Positions 1 through 11,303 of a DNA stretch of 64,000 nucleotides are shown here, piece after piece (within the stretch, counting starts at the first letter, position 1; every line of letters starts with the position of its first letter). This DNA is from Arthrobacter sp. StoSoilB20. GTDB lineage: Bacteria > Actinomycetota > Actinomycetes > Actinomycetales > Micrococcaceae. The stretch covers positions 3,844,001 through 3,908,000 of the forward strand of contig NZ_AP024651.1 of assembly GCF_019977295.1 (NCBI RefSeq), written 5' to 3'. The notes beneath the pieces were generated by a model that was given only the letters and a program-made list of their open reading frames with translations, ran no database searches and was not told the DNA's origin. The translations under genes were made by a program, and so were the position numbers.

Positions 1-1027
1 CGGAGCCAACGGCTCCAGAGCGGCCTTCCGGAGCGCTGGCGGCCGGACTGACGTCCGCTGAATGCACGACGGCGGGTGTCTCCGCAGCGTCCGACGACGC
101 AGCACCGTAGTTGGCCGGCGGAGCGAACGGGCTGGAACCTGTGGCCCCGGTACCGCCAGCGCCAACCCCACCGACAGCGGACGCACCAGCACCGCTGGAG
201 GCTGCACCAGCACCGCTGGTAGCTGCACCAGCACCCGCGCCGGGAGCCCCGGCAACCAATCCTTGCGAGCCTGCAGCCTGCGAACCGGAGTCGTGAGAGC
301 CGGGAGCGTAAGAGCCGGATGCGTTCACGGAGGATGCGTTACCGGCGGGAGCCTGGAAACCGGGGGCCGATCCAGCCGTAGCCTGCCCTGCGGCCGGAGC
401 GGGAGTTACGGGTTCCTTGGGTGCTTTGGGAGCGGCCGGCTTGCGGCTGGGAATTGCGGCCTCGCGGGCTACCACGTGGGCCGGGACTTCCGCGCGGTCC
501 TTGAAATCAGCTGACAACCAGGGAAGGTGCGGTGCCAGGACGGTTGCGGCAAGCAGGCCCGCGGAACCGATAAGACCCAGCAGGGCACTGCCGTTGAATG
601 AGACGGCGATGGTCAGGAAGAAGAGGAGAAAGGCGAAGGACGCCGTGACGGACGCGAACTGGTCAACGGACAGTGAACCCACCCGGACGATGGTTCCAGG
701 CTTCAATCTGCGGGCTACGAAGAGTGCCACCACAACCAGCGGCAGGATGATCCCCAGCAGCAGGAAGAAGAGGCTGCCAAGGTTCCAGAGGTTGAAGAGC
801 CCTCCGAACATCGGCAGTAAGGACGCAACAAACATCAGCAGCGCTGAGCCGAAAACAGTGAGGTCCCGGATGGTGAAGGGTCCTGCGACGGCGTCGTATT
901 TGGTGGCGTCTTTCTTGGCAGCATCAGGATTTGCACCAGCGTTGGCACTTGGTGCGGTGGCCGTTCCAGCCGTGGTCTCGGGCCCCGTTCGCGGTGTGTC
1001 GTGCGGGCCTGGGCTCAGCTGGTTCAT
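1..1027 (-). CDS. Four-helix membrane protein with Ala/Gly/Pro-rich tail (partial, runs off the left edge)
   Basis: The reading frame is open from an ATG at 1027-1025 to the window edge, so the C-terminus is missing. AAGGAG lies six bases before the ATG. The first ~50 residues are hydrophilic. Four hydrophobic helices follow (around FGSALLMFVASLLPMF, SLFFLLLGIILPLVVVALF, FAFLLFFLTIAVSF and ALLGLIGSAGLLAATVLA). The rest is a cytoplasmic or surface tail dominated by Ala, Gly, Pro and Ser, which explains the GC-rich repeats at 110-300. It is divergent from acs across a 468-bp gap. I do not recognise the family; it looks like an actinobacterial integral membrane protein of unknown function. Confidence 0.75.
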   Translation of the reverse strand, partial: MNQLSPGPHDTPRTGPETTAGTATAPSANAGANPDAAKKDATKYDAVAGPFTIRDLTVFGSALLMFVASLLPMFGGLFNLWNLGSLFFLLLGIILPLVVVALFVARRLKPGTIVRVGSLSVDQFASVTASFAFLLFFLTIAVSFNGSALLGLIGSAGLLAATVLAPHLPWLSADFKDRAEVPAHVVAREAAIPSRKPAAPKAPKEPVTPAPAAGQATAGSAPGFQAPAGNASSVNASGSYAPGSHDSGSQAAGSQGLVAGAPGAGAGAATSGAGAASSGAGASAVGGVGAGGTGATGSSPFAPPANYGAASSDAAETPAVVHSADVSPAASAPEGRSGAVGS

Positions 1028-1495
1028 CTATTTCTCCTTCGTACGGCGGCGTCCTGGGCAGTCCGGACAGGCGACCCCCGCAGGAATCCGCGGAAAACCG
1101 GCCACGCTCAAGGTGCGTCCCAGGACTTCTTCAGCCTATGCCACCCCACTGACAGGGTTCTAGCTGAAAACGGCCTTCCGGCTTCGCCCACAGCAAACTC
1201 CAAGGTTCCTTACAGATCGAGGCCTGCAGTTGCCCCGTAACAGCGGCGGGCGGGAGCCGCCGTCGTACGTCATGTAAACGGTTCCCCACCGCCTGAGGCG
1301 CCATTCGTCGCTAAATCCGCGCCGCTCGCTGGCACGTTTGTGACGACGCACACGTAGGACCTTCCGAAGCGATAGTGTTGATGGCGGACAGCACTCTGCG
1401 GACCTTTCGGGGAGACGTTCGACGCCGACGACGGCCCGGGCGGGAGCCTCGCGACAGGTTCCGCGCAGCAAAGATCGATGAATGATGAGGTTCAC
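1028..1495. other. Divergent intergenic region upstream of acs
   Basis: No gene is convincing in these 468 bases. It must hold the promoters of the membrane protein (left) and acs (right). A TAGTGT hexamer near 1372 could be an acs -10 element. I see no repeat or RNA structure I can name. Confidence 0.4.
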
Positions 1496-3541
<2,046 letters not shown>

Positions 3542-3548
3542 GCAGTAA

Positions 3549-3590
3549 ACGACGGCGCCGCCCACCTCCCGGGGTGAGCGGCGCCGTCGT
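3549..3590 (+). terminator. Hairpin terminator after acs
   Basis: Perfect 13-bp stem (ACGACGGCGCCGC at 3549-3561 pairs with 3578-3590) and a 16-nt loop, eight bases after the acs stop. There is no long T tract, as is common in high-GC actinobacteria. Confidence 0.75.
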
Positions 3591-3720
3591 GCTTTGGAGC
3601 AGTTGCGTGACGCCCGCGTGACGACGCCGCGACCCAATGAGCCACCGGGCGGAGGGACCGCGTCCTAGACTGGAGCCAGACTCAGCCTCACCTTGAACGA
3701 GGCCCTCCAGAAAGGCCCTG

Positions 3721-4509
3721 ATGCTTCAGGCAGCACGCCACTCAGCCATCATTGATGCCGTCCAGCGCGAACGCGTGGTCCGGGTCTCGGACCTCGCACA
3801 GCTGCTGGGGGTCTCCCCCATGACCGTCCGCCGGGACATCGAAGCACTGGAGGAAACCGGCCGCGTGGAGCGCATCCACGGCGGAGCGAAACTGCCCGGT
3901 GATGCAAGCACGCATGAGCCGGGGTTCGAGCTGAAGTCCACTCAGCTCACCGCCGAAAAGCATGCGATCGCCGTCGAGGCTGCATCCATCGTCCAGGAAG
4001 GCATGGCTATTGGCCTCAGCGCCGGAACCACCACGTGGGCCTTGGCGCAGGAACTGGTTCACGGGCCCCGCATCACCGTGGTCACAAACTCCGTACGGAT
4101 AGCTGATCTCTTTCATCACGGATCGTCGTCCGGCCCCGCCCGCTTCGGCTCCACCGTGATCCTGATCGGCGGCGAGCGCACGCCCTCGGACGCCTTGGTG
4201 GGACCCATCGCTACCGCTTCCCTGAAGCAACTGCACTTGGATGTCTTGTTCCTGGGCGTCCACGGCATGGATGCCCAGGCCGGTTTCACCACGCCGAACC
4301 TGCTCGAAGCAGAAACGGACCGCGCCTTCATGGCCTCCGCCCGGAGCACCGTTGTCCTGGCCGATCACAGCAAGTGGGGCGTGGTGGGCATCGCTTCGAT
4401 CGCCCAGCTGGAAGAGGCCGATGAACTGATCACCGATTCCCTGCTGGGCGAGGATGCCCGGCGGGTGCTGGCCGAGAATGTGGCGAAGCTAAGGATCGCC
4501 GGCGCCTGA
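3721..4509 (+). CDS. DeoR/GlpR-family transcriptional regulator
   Basis: 262 residues. An N-terminal winged helix-turn-helix (SPMTVRRDIEALEETGRVERIHGG, about residues 32-56) is typical of the DeoR family. It is followed by a DeoR C-terminal sensor domain, which in this family binds sugar phosphates; GLSAGTTTW and the TPNLLEAE region match the phosphosugar pocket. AAAGG lies six bases before the ATG. No sugar gene is adjacent: the next genes are an ABC exporter pair 84 bp downstream. The regulated pathway therefore cannot be read from context. Confidence 0.9.
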   Translation: MLQAARHSAIIDAVQRERVVRVSDLAQLLGVSPMTVRRDIEALEETGRVERIHGGAKLPGDASTHEPGFELKSTQLTAEKHAIAVEAASIVQEGMAIGLSAGTTTWALAQELVHGPRITVVTNSVRIADLFHHGSSSGPARFGSTVILIGGERTPSDALVGPIATASLKQLHLDVLFLGVHGMDAQAGFTTPNLLEAETDRAFMASARSTVVLADHSKWGVVGIASIAQLEEADELITDSLLGEDARRVLAENVAKLRIAGA

Positions 4510-4593
4510 CTCATACCGCGGGTGGAGGCCTGGCCGCAGAGTTCAGCCGCGGGACTGACGCGGCCGGACGGGGCAGACGGCGATGCTGGATAT

Positions 4594-5403
4594 ATGAACG
4601 CCATCCTCCACGCCCAGCAACTCACCAAGCACTACCCCGGCAGCATTGCCTTGGACCAGGTTGACTTCACGGCGAACGCCGGCGAGTCCATCGCGATCAT
4701 CGGGCCCTCCGGCTCGGGCAAGACCACCTTGTTGCACTGCCTTGCCGGTATTTTGAGGCCCGACGCCGGTTCCATCACCTTGCACACGCCATCGGCGCCT
4801 TTGCGCCTGGATACTTTGGGAGACGCGGCGTTGTCCCGCCTGCGCCGGGAAGAGTTCGGATTCGTGTTCCAGCAAGGCATGCTCCTGCCGGAATTGACTG
4901 CCGTGGAGAACGTTGCGCTGGCCCTGATGCTCAACGGGACTGACCGGGCGTCGTCCGAGTCCCGGGCCGCCGAATGGCTTGGTGCCCTGGGCCTTGCCGG
5001 CATGGAGCAGCGCCGCTTGGGAGAGTTGTCAGGTGGGCAGGTCCAGCGAGTGGCGATCGCGAGGGCCCAGGTAACCGGTGCACGGGTTGTCTTCGCGGAC
5101 GAACCCACGGGCGCCTTGGACTCCGCCACATCCACTGAAGTCCTGGACGTTTTGCTGCGCTCCGTGGCCGCCAACGGACGGACACTGCTGGTGGTCACCC
5201 ACGATCCCAACGTCGCAGCCCGGTGCCAACGGGTGGTGGAGCTGCGTGATGGCAGGATCGTGGCGGACAGTGGCGGACCCGTTCCCCCGTCGGCCCCTGT
5301 CCAGCCGGCGAAAATCCCGGCACCCGTGAATACCCAGGCCAAGCTGAATACCCAGGCCACCAACACCCAGGCCACCAACTTCAAGGGTGCCTTCAATGTC
5401 TAG
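4594..5403 (+). CDS. ABC transporter ATP-binding protein (MacB/LolD-like)
   Basis: 269 residues. Walker A is GPSGSGKTT, the signature is LSGGQVQRVAIARA, Walker B is VVFADEPTGALD and the switch histidine is in VVTHD. The 'PTGALD' form is typical of ATPases that pair with FtsX/MacB-type permeases. The start at 4594 (MNAILHAQQ) gives a normal ABC N-terminus; an upstream in-frame ATG at 4522 would add an unlikely leader. The C-terminus ends in a Thr/Asn/Gln/Ala-rich tail with a repeated NTQA pattern. It overlaps the downstream permease gene by 8 bp, so they are co-translated. Confidence 0.93.
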   Translation: MNAILHAQQLTKHYPGSIALDQVDFTANAGESIAIIGPSGSGKTTLLHCLAGILRPDAGSITLHTPSAPLRLDTLGDAALSRLRREEFGFVFQQGMLLPELTAVENVALALMLNGTDRASSESRAAEWLGALGLAGMEQRRLGELSGGQVQRVAIARAQVTGARVVFADEPTGALDSATSTEVLDVLLRSVAANGRTLLVVTHDPNVAARCQRVVELRDGRIVADSGGPVPPSAPVQPAKIPAPVNTQAKLNTQATNTQATNFKGAFNV

Positions 5404-6766
5404 TCTCTCCATGGCCCTCCGGCTCACCCCTTACCTGGCGCGAAGCAGCGGCAGCAGCCTGCGCGAAACGGGCCTGCGCGATGCCGGACTTCCTGTTCTG
5501 GCCTTCGGCACGGTCACTGCCCTCCTGCTGACCGTGGCCGGTGGTTCACAGGTTTTCTGGTCCTGGTCCGACGACATCGCAGGTACCTACCAGGCGTTGG
5601 CCGTCGTCGCGATGGTCTTGCTCATCATCCCGCTCCTGACGCTGGGGGCCTCCGCCGCCCGACTCGCCGCCCGCCGTCGTGATGACCGCTTGGCGTCCCT
5701 GCGTTTGCTGGGTGCGGACAGCGCCACTGTGGTCTGGATGACTGTCATCGAGTCCACCGTGCTCGCGGCTGTTGGCGCACTCGCGGGCGCGGGACTGTAC
5801 GCCTGCGCGGCACCGTTCCTGGGTTTGATCCAGTTCCGGGGCCAGGCGATTGCCGGCCATGCGTGGCTGACCGTACCGTCCATCCTGGGCTGCATTGCCG
5901 CCGTCTGCGTGCTGGCTGCAGCAAGTGCCGCCTTGGGACTTCGCAAAGTGGTGGTGACGCCGTTGGGAGTCAGGACACGGCAATCGGCCGACGGCGTCCA
6001 TTGGGTTCGCGGGCTCATCGCGGCTGTTGTGGTGGTTGTGGGAGTGGTTGCGATGGGTATGCTCAGCAGCTTTGGCGGGTTCATTGTGATCGTGGCCGTC
6101 ATGGGTGGCTGCTTTGGGCTGGCATTGCTGGCGTTGAACCTGATGGGTCCCTGGGTCCTTAGGTTGCGGGCGTCCTCGCAGCTCAAACGGGCCAAGCGCC
6201 CGGAACAACTGCTGGCCGCCCGGACCGTCCTGGAGAGTCCCAAGGAATCGTGGCGTCAAGTTGGGGGCGTCGCGATGACCAGCTTTGTGGGCGTTTTTGT
6301 GGGCGTGGGCATGGCCGTGGCAGACACCATGGGCTCCGGAGCGGACAACGAGGCCGCGCTGTTGGTGCGCGATATCAACACAGGCGTGATGATCACACTT
6401 CTGGGCTCATTCCTGATGGTGGCCTGCTCAGCGGGCGTCAACCAGGCGGCTTCGGTGCTGGACCGGGCGTCCACCCTGGTGGCCCTGGACCGGGTGGGCA
6501 TGCCGCGCAAGCTCATGGTGGCCTCGCGGGTGAAGGCTGTTATGTCCCCGCTGTTCCTGGTGGCCGGCCTTTCCGCAGCCGCTGCGGCCGCCTTGGTCCT
6601 GCCGCTGACGGGCATGGTGTTGTTGACCCAGCCCGTGGTGCTTCTGACCATTGGCGGCGTATTTGTGGCGGGTTTCCTGCTGGTCCGGCTGGCCGTCGCG
6701 GCGGGAACGGCTCAGATCAACCAGGTGCTGGCCCGCCCGGAGCGCTACGCGAGCATGGACTCCTGA
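5396..6766 (+). CDS. FtsX-like ABC transporter permease
   Basis: 456 residues, membrane-embedded, with about ten hydrophobic segments and a duplicated layout (N-terminal and C-terminal helix groups). The ATG at 5396 has AAGGG eight bases upstream and overlaps the ATPase stop; a GTG at 5387 is a possible alternative. It is the membrane partner of the preceding ATPase. Substrate is unknown: such pairs export peptides, antibiotics or lipids, or act in envelope stress. Confidence 0.88.
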   Translation: MSSLSMALRLTPYLARSSGSSLRETGLRDAGLPVLAFGTVTALLLTVAGGSQVFWSWSDDIAGTYQALAVVAMVLLIIPLLTLGASAARLAARRRDDRLASLRLLGADSATVVWMTVIESTVLAAVGALAGAGLYACAAPFLGLIQFRGQAIAGHAWLTVPSILGCIAAVCVLAAASAALGLRKVVVTPLGVRTRQSADGVHWVRGLIAAVVVVVGVVAMGMLSSFGGFIVIVAVMGGCFGLALLALNLMGPWVLRLRASSQLKRAKRPEQLLAARTVLESPKESWRQVGGVAMTSFVGVFVGVGMAVADTMGSGADNEAALLVRDINTGVMITLLGSFLMVACSAGVNQAASVLDRASTLVALDRVGMPRKLMVASRVKAVMSPLFLVAGLSAAAAAALVLPLTGMVLLTQPVVLLTIGGVFVAGFLLVRLAVAAGTAQINQVLARPERYASMDS

Positions 6767-6815
6767 CCCGACCAGCCGCCGTCGTAATCCCCTGTGGAGC
6801 CCCCTCCCCCAAAAG

Positions 6816-6886
6816 CCCCGCGAGGTGGCACTTAAGGACAGTGTTGGCGCCCGCACAACATTGTCACTAAATGCCACCTCGCGGGG
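6816..6886. terminator. Long bidirectional hairpin between convergent genes
   Basis: A 15-bp perfect stem (CCCCGCGAGGTGGCA at 6816-6830 with 6872-6886) encloses a second imperfect stem (GACAGTGTTG with CAACATTGTC). It abuts the lacI-type stop codon at 6887 and follows the permease by 49 bp, so it can terminate both. Confidence 0.7.
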
Positions 6887-7906
6887 TTATTTGCAGCCGC
6901 AGGACTGCCGGATGATCAGCTCGGTGGGCAGGATATGGTGCTGCAGCTCGTCCCCGCGGCTCTTGCCAACCAGGGCCTGCACGGCAGCTTGGGCCATGGC
7001 CTTGACGGGCTGGGCCACAGTAGTGAGCGCGGGCCAGCTGTACTCGGAATCCAAGGAGCCGTCGAAGGACACCAGCGCAAGGTCCTCGGGCACCCGCACG
7101 CCGGCCTCATGAAGTGCCCTGAGGATACCGATCGCCTGCATGTCGTTGCTGGCGAAGATCGCTGTGGGGCGGTTGGCCATGGAGAGGAACCTCTTGCCCA
7201 CCTCATACCCGCCCGGTCGGCTGAAGGGACCATGCAGCATGGGCCCGTCAGGCAGTCCCGCCTCACGCAGGGTCGCCAGCCAACCCACCTCGCGCCCGTC
7301 CAATTGGTTGCCGGTATTGGTGCCGATCGCCAGGCCAATGTTTGTGTGGCCGTGGCCGATCAGGTGCTCCACGGCGGCCCTGGCCCCAGCTTGCAGGTCA
7401 ACACCCACGCTGTTGAACCCAGGGGGTGAGCCCGCGTTGTTCAGCAACACCGCGGGGATCTCGGAGGCCTCGAGTTCGGAGACGTCGGGATCGAACACGC
7501 AACTGGCAAGGAACACACCGTCCACCTGCCGGGCAGCCAAGGTGCGGATATTCTTGCGTTCGCGCGTCAGGCTTCCGTCCGAGTTGGTAAGCACCATGCC
7601 GAAGCCCAGTTCCGCCGCAGCATCTTCCACGGCATGGGCCAAGTGGGTGAAGAACGGGTTGGTGTTATCCGGAACCACCACGCCGATGGTTTCGCTGGAT
7701 CCCAGCTTCAGTGCCCGGGCGGCAGCGTTGGGCCGGTACCCAAGGACGCGGATGGCCTCGCGCACCTTGGCTTCCGTTGCCGGGGCCACATTCTTGGGGC
7801 CACCGTTCACCACATAACTGACGACGGCGGTACTCACCCCGGCGTACCGGGCCACGTCTTTGCGTGTAACCGGGCCGCGCGAGGTTTGTACCGCCGAAGG
7901 TGTCAT
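6887..7906 (-). CDS. LacI-family transcriptional repressor
   Basis: 339 residues. The N-terminal LacI helix-turn-helix (VTRKDVARYAGVSTAVVSYV, about residues 13-32) and hinge helix precede a periplasmic-binding-protein-like sugar sensor. The C-terminus QSCGCK is typical of actinobacterial sugar LacI proteins. It lies 14 bp downstream of the Gfo/Idh/MocA gene on the same strand, so both are probably one transcript, divergent from the ABC importer and alpha-galactosidase. Two LacI-type palindromes in the divergent promoter are its likely operators. No strong ribosome site precedes the ATG at 7906; translation may be coupled. Confidence 0.93.
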   Translation of the reverse strand: MTPSAVQTSRGPVTRKDVARYAGVSTAVVSYVVNGGPKNVAPATEAKVREAIRVLGYRPNAAARALKLGSSETIGVVVPDNTNPFFTHLAHAVEDAAAELGFGMVLTNSDGSLTRERKNIRTLAARQVDGVFLASCVFDPDVSELEASEIPAVLLNNAGSPPGFNSVGVDLQAGARAAVEHLIGHGHTNIGLAIGTNTGNQLDGREVGWLATLREAGLPDGPMLHGPFSRPGGYEVGKRFLSMANRPTAIFASNDMQAIGILRALHEAGVRVPEDLALVSFDGSLDSEYSWPALTTVAQPVKAMAQAAVQALVGKSRGDELQHHILPTELIIRQSCGCK

Positions 7907-7920
7907 GAGGTAAATGCTAG

Positions 7921-9120
7921 CTACTCCACGGGGGCATCACCGAAGTCGCGGATGGGCAGGCGCTCCCCGCCACGCAGCGCGGACTCGTGGGCGATGATGC
8001 CGGGGAGGGTGAACCGGGCAGCCACCCACGCGTTCACCGGGGGAAGAGACCGGTTGTTCACGGCTGTCACAAAGTCGTCCACCAGGAACTGATGGCTGCC
8101 CTCGTGTCCGTTGGGTGCGCCCAGGAACTCCTGCGGGAGCCTGGACTGGTCATGCACCGGAGCCAACCCCGAAATGAAGGCATCCCTCAACTCCGGCGCA
8201 ACCTCTGCCAGGGAGGGGTCATCCAGGGACATGGTGGGTTTGGTTTCCACCTGCTTGGAGACGTCTTCCACCGTGGACTTGTCCTGCCACACCGTGGTGG
8301 TGGCAAGTTGTTCGAAGCTTGCCTCGGTGCCGAAGAACCGGAAGCGGGACTCACGGATATGCGATGGATACCCCACGCGGCGCATCTCGTTGGTGCGCAT
8401 CGCACCGCCGTCGTTCATTTCGAACAACGCCGTGGCGTTGGAGAAGTCGTTGGCGAACATGCTCACGTCCTTATCGAAGACGCCATCGCCGCGCTGGTCC
8501 TTCACCCCGATGCAGCTGACGCTGACGGCGTGGCCAGGAACGGCGCCGAGGACGCCACCAATGGCATGTGTCGGGTAGAGCATGGGCGGGTAGCTGGCGG
8601 TTTCCTTCCACCGCTCTCCGCCGCTGTACTGATAAGCCTCATAGAAGCCGAGGTCCATGTCATGGACGTAATCTCCCTCGGTGTAGAAGATGCGGCCGAA
8701 CTTGCCTGCCGCGTGCTGCTGCCGGGCGAAGACCGTGGCTGGGTTGTAGTAGCTGGTCTCTCCCATGGCGTAGACCAGTTTGGTCTCCCGGACAGCCTCG
8801 ATGATCCGTGCTATCTCCTCTTCGGAAATGGCCATCGGCACTGCTGAATAGACGTGCTTGCCGGCCCTGAGGGCGCGCTCCACCAAGGGGCCGTGGGTCC
8901 ACCGCTGCGTGAAGATGGCGACAGCATCGACGTCGGACTCCAACAGTTCCTCGAAGCTGCCCATCACTCCATCCAGTCCCCAACGCTCCTGCGCTGCAGT
9001 TGCCCGTTCGGGGAGTTCATCCACCGCATACACGGCACTGACGCCCGGGTGGAGCTTGAACAAATGGGCGAACTGGCTACCGAACTGCCCTACACCCACA
9101 ACACCGATCGAAAACGTCAT
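7921..9120 (-). CDS. Gfo/Idh/MocA-family NAD(P)-dependent oxidoreductase
   Basis: 399 residues. The Rossmann motif GVVGVGQFGS is at residues 6-15, and a Gfo/Idh/MocA C-terminal domain follows. AVPMA stands at the position where the family usually has EKP-like residues, and YVHDM and YPTHAIG fall in the substrate region. AGGAAAGG precedes the ATG by six bases. The family oxidises or epimerises sugars and inositols with NAD(P). Its location opposite an alpha-galactoside importer suggests a sugar-derived substrate, not determinable here. Confidence 0.9.
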   Translation of the reverse strand: MTFSIGVVGVGQFGSQFAHLFKLHPGVSAVYAVDELPERATAAQERWGLDGVMGSFEELLESDVDAVAIFTQRWTHGPLVERALRAGKHVYSAVPMAISEEEIARIIEAVRETKLVYAMGETSYYNPATVFARQQHAAGKFGRIFYTEGDYVHDMDLGFYEAYQYSGGERWKETASYPPMLYPTHAIGGVLGAVPGHAVSVSCIGVKDQRGDGVFDKDVSMFANDFSNATALFEMNDGGAMRTNEMRRVGYPSHIRESRFRFFGTEASFEQLATTTVWQDKSTVEDVSKQVETKPTMSLDDPSLAEVAPELRDAFISGLAPVHDQSRLPQEFLGAPNGHEGSHQFLVDDFVTAVNNRSLPPVNAWVAARFTLPGIIAHESALRGGERLPIRDFGDAPVE

Positions 9121-9194
9121 TGTTTACCTTTCCTGGGCCCATAGAGCAGCCTCCGCGTGTACTTCCCTGATTTCCCGTCGAGTCTTGCATCGGA

Positions 9195-9210
9195 ATCTAC
9201 TCGAGTCAAC
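9195..9210. promoter_or_regulatory. LacI-type operator 1
   Basis: ATCTACTCGAGTCAAC, with palindromic core ACTCGAGT centred on CG at 9202-9203. It shares ATCTACTCGWGT with the second site 76 bp away, in the divergent promoter between the oxidoreductase and the importer. Confidence 0.6.
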
Positions 9211-9270
9211 AGAAACAACATTTGTGAACATTATTCCCCAAAAGTTTGCGCCAGCTCTTGCTATGCTCAG

Positions 9271-9286
9271 ATCTACTCGTGTAGAT
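9271..9286. promoter_or_regulatory. LacI-type operator 2
   Basis: ATCTACTCGTGTAGAT, a perfect 6-bp inverted repeat around a TCGT centre. Central CG symmetry is typical of LacI-family operators. It sits 43 bp before the first permease start. Confidence 0.65.
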
Positions 9287-9328
9287 TCACCACCAGTTGT
9301 TACGCACATCACAGCCAGGAAAGGGTCG

Positions 9329-10300
9329 ATGATGACCACGATTACCAAACAACCGGATCCGGGGCCCACCACCGGTGCGGCCCGGAAACCAGGAAAACCA
9401 CGCAAGCGGGGAAAACCGTCCGATGGGTTCCGCGGCATCGGTGACCTGAAGGTAGCCCTCTTCTTCATCGCACCGGCGATGGTGGGCTTGATCCTCTTCT
9501 ACCTCGTCCCGACCATCAGGGGCATCTACCTCAGCTTCACCGAGTACAGCATCCTCGGCGACCCCGAATGGATCGGTACGCGGAACTACGAACGCATAGC
9601 CAAGGACCCGCTGTTCTGGAATGCCTTGGGCGTCACTTCTGAATACGTAGTGATCAACATCGTCCTCCAAACGGCCTTGGCCCTGGGCCTTGCCATCCTG
9701 ATGCATCGCGTGGCAAAGTCGACCCTCATCCGCGGCGCACTCCTGATGCCCTATCTGATGGCAAACGTCATCGCGGCCCTGCTCTGGTTTTGGATGCTTG
9801 ACTACCAGATCGGCATCATCAACCAGATCATCGAATGGACCGGGCTTCCGCGGGTGGCCTTCTTCGGCAGTGAGCAATGGGCCATCCCCACCCAGGCACT
9901 GATCAACACGTGGCGGCACATGGGCTACACAGCCCTCCTGATCTTCGCCGGACTCCAGGCCATCCCAAACAGCGTCTACGAGGCCGCCAGCATCGACGGC
10001 TCCAGGGCGGTGAGCACTTTCTGGCGGATCACCTTGCCACTGTTGCGGCCGGTCCTGGTACTGGTCCTCGTAGTGACAGTCATCGGCTCCTTCCAGGTCT
10101 TCGACACCGTGGCCGTCACCACGGCCGGCGGACCCGTCAACGCGACCCGGGTGCTGCAGTTCTACATCTACCAGCGCGCCTTCAACGAGCAGGACTTCGG
10201 CTACGGATCCGCCTTGGCCGTCATCCTCTTCCTCATCCTCGCAATCGTCGCTTTCATCCAGATGAAATTCCTCCGCGGCAACCAGTCGGACCTGGACTAA
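9329..10300 (+). CDS. Carbohydrate ABC transporter permease (MalF/UgpA type)
   Basis: 323 residues with six predicted helices after a basic, proline-rich N-terminal ~45 residues. The EAA loop EAASIDGSRAVSTFWRITLP (about residue 220) is the docking site for the ATPase. The start at 9329 is an ATG-ATG pair behind AGGAAAGG. It is the first gene of an importer operon with the next two genes. No ATPase gene is present here, so the importer probably uses a shared MsiK/UgpC-type ATPase, as is common in actinobacteria. Confidence 0.93.
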   Translation: MMTTITKQPDPGPTTGAARKPGKPRKRGKPSDGFRGIGDLKVALFFIAPAMVGLILFYLVPTIRGIYLSFTEYSILGDPEWIGTRNYERIAKDPLFWNALGVTSEYVVINIVLQTALALGLAILMHRVAKSTLIRGALLMPYLMANVIAALLWFWMLDYQIGIINQIIEWTGLPRVAFFGSEQWAIPTQALINTWRHMGYTALLIFAGLQAIPNSVYEAASIDGSRAVSTFWRITLPLLRPVLVLVLVVTVIGSFQVFDTVAVTTAGGPVNATRVLQFYIYQRAFNEQDFGYGSALAVILFLILAIVAFIQMKFLRGNQSDLD

Positions 10301-10309
10301 GGACACGCC

Positions 10310-11236
10310 ATGACCACTCTTGCATCGCCCAAGTCCGGCAGCCGCCGTCGAGCATTCAGCCGGCCCTTCAACTGGCGACGTGCCATCGCCCTGACCCTCC
10401 TCGCCCTGGCCGTAGCCGTGAGCATCCTGCCCTTCTACTGGGTGCTGCGCACCGCGCTGTCCTCCAACGGCTCCCTCGCCGCGAACTCCGCCAACCTGCT
10501 GCCGGCCGACTTCAACCTGGGCGCGTTCAAGCGTGTCTTCGGCCTCCAAAGTGCCTCCGAAGCCATCGCCGAAGGCGGCTCGGGCGCTTCGATCAATTTC
10601 TGGCAGTACCTGTGGAACTCGCTGCTCTTCTCCGGCATCACCACAGCCTGTGCGGTGTTCTTCAGCTCGATGGCCGCCTACGCGTTCTCCAGGCTGCGGT
10701 GGAAAGGCCGCGACGCAGTCTTCTCCCTGTTCCTTGCCACCATGCTGGTCCCGCCGATCTTCACGGCCCTGCCCAACTTCCTGCTCATCAAGAACCTGGG
10801 CCTGCTCAATTCCATGCTGGGGCTCGTGCTGCCCTACCTGTTCATGACCCCATTCGCGATCTTCTTCATGCGCCAGTTCTTCCTGAACATGTCCAGGGAA
10901 GTCGAAGAAGCTGCAATGCTGGACGGCGCCAAGCACTGGCGGATCTTCTTCCAGATCATCATGCCCAACGCAGCTGCCCCGATCGCGACCCTCGCGTTGC
11001 TGACCTTCATGGGTCAGTGGAACGAATACTTCTGGCCATTACTGGTAGGCACCTCCGAGGAGTCCCGGGTACTGACCGTGGGTCTGGGAGTCTTCAAATC
11101 CCAGTCCCCGCAGGGCGCGCCGGACTGGTCCGGGCTCATGGCAGCAACACTCGTCTCCGCTACTCCCGTGCTGATCCTCTTCGCCATCTTCGGCAAACGA
11201 ATCGTCAACTCCATCGGCTTCAACGGCACCAAATAA
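10310..11236 (+). CDS. Carbohydrate ABC transporter permease (MalG/UgpE type)
   Basis: 308 residues, six helices, second membrane subunit. The EAA loop is EEAAMLDGAKHWRIFFQIIMP (around residues 203-222, on the cytoplasmic side). AAGGA precedes the ATG, and the gene starts nine bases after the MalF-type permease stop. An insertion in the first periplasmic loop (FGLQSASEAIAEGGSG) is slightly longer than usual. It works with the preceding permease and the following binding protein. Confidence 0.93.
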   Translation: MTTLASPKSGSRRRAFSRPFNWRRAIALTLLALAVAVSILPFYWVLRTALSSNGSLAANSANLLPADFNLGAFKRVFGLQSASEAIAEGGSGASINFWQYLWNSLLFSGITTACAVFFSSMAAYAFSRLRWKGRDAVFSLFLATMLVPPIFTALPNFLLIKNLGLLNSMLGLVLPYLFMTPFAIFFMRQFFLNMSREVEEAAMLDGAKHWRIFFQIIMPNAAAPIATLALLTFMGQWNEYFWPLLVGTSEESRVLTVGLGVFKSQSPQGAPDWSGLMAATLVSATPVLILFAIFGKRIVNSIGFNGTK

Positions 11237-11303
11237 TCTCCTCCCTCCCGCGGAAACCGGCATGTGCCGGCACGCACCCCCACCCGTCCTGAAAGGACCA
11301 ACC

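Noticed and set aside
1339..1352. TGTG-N6-CACA as a Crp site upstream of acs
   Set aside because: The Crp/GlxR consensus needs TGTGA-N6-TCACA, that is eight bases between TGTG and CACA. Spacing is wrong.
9287..10936. Minus-strand open frame of 549 codons
   Set aside because: It is the antisense shadow of the two ABC permease genes, rich in Gln, Asp and His, as expected for such shadows.
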